Below, piece by piece: positions 5,494-7,117 of a DNA stretch of 7,117 nucleotides (its first letter is position 1; each line of letters begins with the position of its first letter). The DNA is taken from assembly GCA_002433335.1 (NCBI GenBank), contig DJHY01000295.1, positions 1-7,117 of the forward strand, in the 5' to 3' direction. This DNA comes from Rhodospirillaceae bacterium UBA6608 (GTDB taxonomy: Bacteria > Pseudomonadota > Alphaproteobacteria > Rhodospirillales_A > Casp-alpha2). The notes below the pieces were generated by a model that saw only the letters and a list, made by a program, of their open reading frames with translations, made no database searches and had not been told where the DNA came from. The position numbers and the translations under genes are program-made.

Positions 5494-7117
5494 TTAGGCC
5501 GTTTCCGCTTCGCGGCGTTTCTCGGCCTTCTTCCGTTCGTTGGGGTCCAGGATCGCCTTGCGCAGACGGATCGCCTTGGGCGTGACCTCGACCCGTTCGT
5601 CATCGCCGATGTAGCTGATGGCCTGTTCCAAGGTCAACCTCCGGGGCGGGGTCAGGCGGATCGAATCGTCCTTGCCCGAAGCCCGCACGTTGGTCAGCTG
5701 CTTGGCCTTCAGCGGGTTCACTTCCAGATCGTTGGAACGCGAATTCTCGCCGATGATCATGCCTTCATAAACCGCTTCGCCGGACCCGATGAACATGATG
5801 CCGCGTTCTTCCAGGTTGGCCAAGGCATAGGCGACGCTTTGGCCCGGAGCGTTGGAGATCAACACGCCGTTGCGCCGACCCGGGACCGGGCCGCGATGCG
5901 GGCCATAGGAATGGAACAGGCGGCTCATCACGCCGGTGCCCCGCGTTTCGGTCAGGAAGTCGCCGTGATAGCCGATCAGGCCACGGGTCGGGACCAGGAA
6001 TTCCAACCGGGTCTTGCCGCCGCCGGACGGCTTCATGGCCAGCAACTCGCCCTTGCGCAGGCTTAAGGATTCAACGACCACGCCCGAGAATTCCTCGTCC
6101 ACGTCGACGACCACTTCTTCCAACGGCTCTTCGCGCTGGCCCGTCTCCGGGTTGGAGCGGAACAGCACGCGCGGCCGCGAGATCGACAGCTCATAGCCTT
6201 CGCGGCGCATCTGTTCGATCAACACGCCGAGCTGCAATTCGCCACGCCCGGCAACGTCGAAGGCGTTGTCGTCGGGGGTGTCGGTGATGCGGATCGCCAC
6301 GTTGCCCTCGGCTTCGCGTTCCAGGCGCTGACGGATCACGCGGGACTGCACCTTGTCGCCGTCTTTACCGGCCAGGGGCGAGTCGTTGATCGAGAACGTC
6401 ACCGACAGGGTCGGCGGATCGACCGGCTGCGCTTCCAGGGCTTCGGCCACTTCCGGATCGCACAGGGTATCGGCGACCGTCGCCTTGGTCAGACCGGCGA
6501 TGGCGACGATGTCGCCCGCCTGGGCCTGATCGACCGGCTGGCGCTTCAGATCGCGGAACACCAGGATCTTGGAAACCCGGCCCTGTTCGATCAGCGTGCC
6601 GTCGCGGCGCAGGGCCTTGATCGGCATGTTGGCGTCGAGGGTGCCCGATTGAATGCGACCGGTCAGGATACGGCCAAGATAGGGGTCGGCCTCGACCGTG
6701 GTCGCCAGCATGCGGAACGGCGCGTCGTCGGAGCCGACGTCGGGCGAAGGCACGTGTTCGACGATTTTGCGGAACAGGGGCTGCAGGCCGTCGTCATTGG
6801 CGTCGGGCGCATCACCGGCCCAGCCGTCGCGGCCCGAAGCATAAAGCAGGGGGAAGTCGAGCTGCTGATCGTTGGCGTCCAGAGCCGCGAACAGGTCGAA
6901 CACTTCTTCATGCACTTCGTCGATGCGGGCGTCGGGGCGGTCGACCTTGTTGATCACCACGATCGGACGCAGGCCCAGTTTCAACGCCTTGCCCAAAACG
7001 AACTTGGTCTGCGGCATCGGGCCTTCGGCGGAATCGACCAACAGCAACACGCCGTCGACCATACCCAGGATGCGTTCGACCTCGCCGCCGAAATCGGCGT
7101 GGCCGGGCGTGTCGACG
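5494..7117 (-). CDS. typA: Ribosome-associated translational GTPase TypA/BipA (N-terminus beyond window)
   Basis: Elongation-factor-like GTPase that binds 70S ribosomes and helps ribosome assembly and growth under stress such as cold. The open frame runs to the right window edge; 540 residues are visible and about 70, including the G1 P-loop and switch I, lie outside. Seen in order: G3 DTPGH (7099-7113) followed by [23 protein letters not shown]4 NKVD (6940-6951); a G5-like [10 protein letters not shown]; the beta-barrel domain 2 with [10 protein letters not shown]; domain III ([20 protein letters not shown]); domain V with [20 protein letters not shown]; and the TypA-specific C-terminal domain with [20 protein letters not shown] and a basic tail [11 protein letters not shown]. 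The RGLIGY stretch and the C-terminal domain separate TypA from EF-G and LepA. An internal ATG at 7062 is not the start, since the conserved G3 lies upstream of it. It is the first visible gene of the unit with the carbonic anhydrase and ampG. Confidence 0.97.
   Translation of the reverse strand, partial: VDTPGHADFGGEVERILGMVDGVLLLVDSAEGPMPQTKFVLGKALKLGLRPIVVINKVDRPDARIDEVHEEVFDLFAALDANDQQLDFPLLYASGRDGWAGDAPDANDDGLQPLFRKIVEHVPSPDVGSDDAPFRMLATTVEADPYLGRILTGRIQSGTLDANMPIKALRRDGTLIEQGRVSKILVFRDLKRQPVDQAQAGDIVAIAGLTKATVADTLCDPEVAEALEAQPVDPPTLSVTFSINDSPLAGKDGDKVQSRVIRQRLEREAEGNVAIRITDTPDDNAFDVAGRGELQLGVLIEQMRREGYELSISRPRVLFRSNPETGQREEPLEEVVVDVDEEFSGVVVESLSLRKGELLAMKPSGGGKTRLEFLVPTRGLIGYHGDFLTETRGTGVMSRLFHSYGPHRGPVPGRRNGVLISNAPGQSVAYALANLEERGIMFIGSGEAVYEGMIIGENSRSNDLEVNPLKAKQLTNVRASGKDDSIRLTPPRRLTLEQAISYIGDDERVEVTPKAIRLRKAILDPNERKKAEKRREAETA

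Overview
The window is a high-GC stretch that looks like ordinary chromosome from an alphaproteobacterium. A Rhodospirillales-like host is my guess from the protein style and base composition; nothing here fixes the genus. There are six protein genes, two of them cut by the window edges. I see no RNA gene, insertion sequence, CRISPR array or phage gene.

Layout: (1) 1-432, minus strand, the first 144 codons of a family I inorganic pyrophosphatase (ppa), with a good sigma70-type promoter at 479-507. (2) 433-710, the divergent gap between ppa and the next gene. It holds the ppa promoter, an 11-bp perfect inverted repeat (537-547 and 594-604) that encloses a smaller hairpin, and several TGACC words. 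(3) 711-2444, plus strand, a SulP-family anion transporter with a C-terminal STAS domain, most like the DauA type. (4) 2462-3394, minus strand, an isocitrate lyase/PEP mutase superfamily enzyme with a lyase-type KRCGH loop, a GTG start and a strong Shine-Dalgarno. It converges on the SulP gene with only 17 bp between stop codons. (5) 3395-3549, an intergenic stretch with a perfect 20-bp AT-rich palindrome (3501-3520), typical of GntR/FCD-type operators, and next to it a short GC hairpin that may terminate the upstream operon. (6) 3550-7117, minus strand, a tight cluster transcribed typA -> beta-carbonic anhydrase -> ampG. typA (BipA GTPase) lacks its N-terminus at the window edge. The carbonic anhydrase starts 20 bp after typA stops. 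ampG most likely starts at a TTG that overlaps the carbonic anhydrase stop codon.

How they work together: ppa removes pyrophosphate from biosynthesis; typA is a ribosome-associated GTPase for stress and assembly; the carbonic anhydrase supplies bicarbonate; AmpG imports muropeptides for cell-wall recycling. The last three share a transcript by position rather than by a known joint pathway. The SulP transporter and the C-C lyase each look like single-gene units. I found no convincing new multi-gene system. The points most worth a second look are the 20-bp palindrome upstream of the lyase, the nested inverted repeat before sulP, the can/ampG overlap with a TTG start, and the unknown substrate of the lyase.
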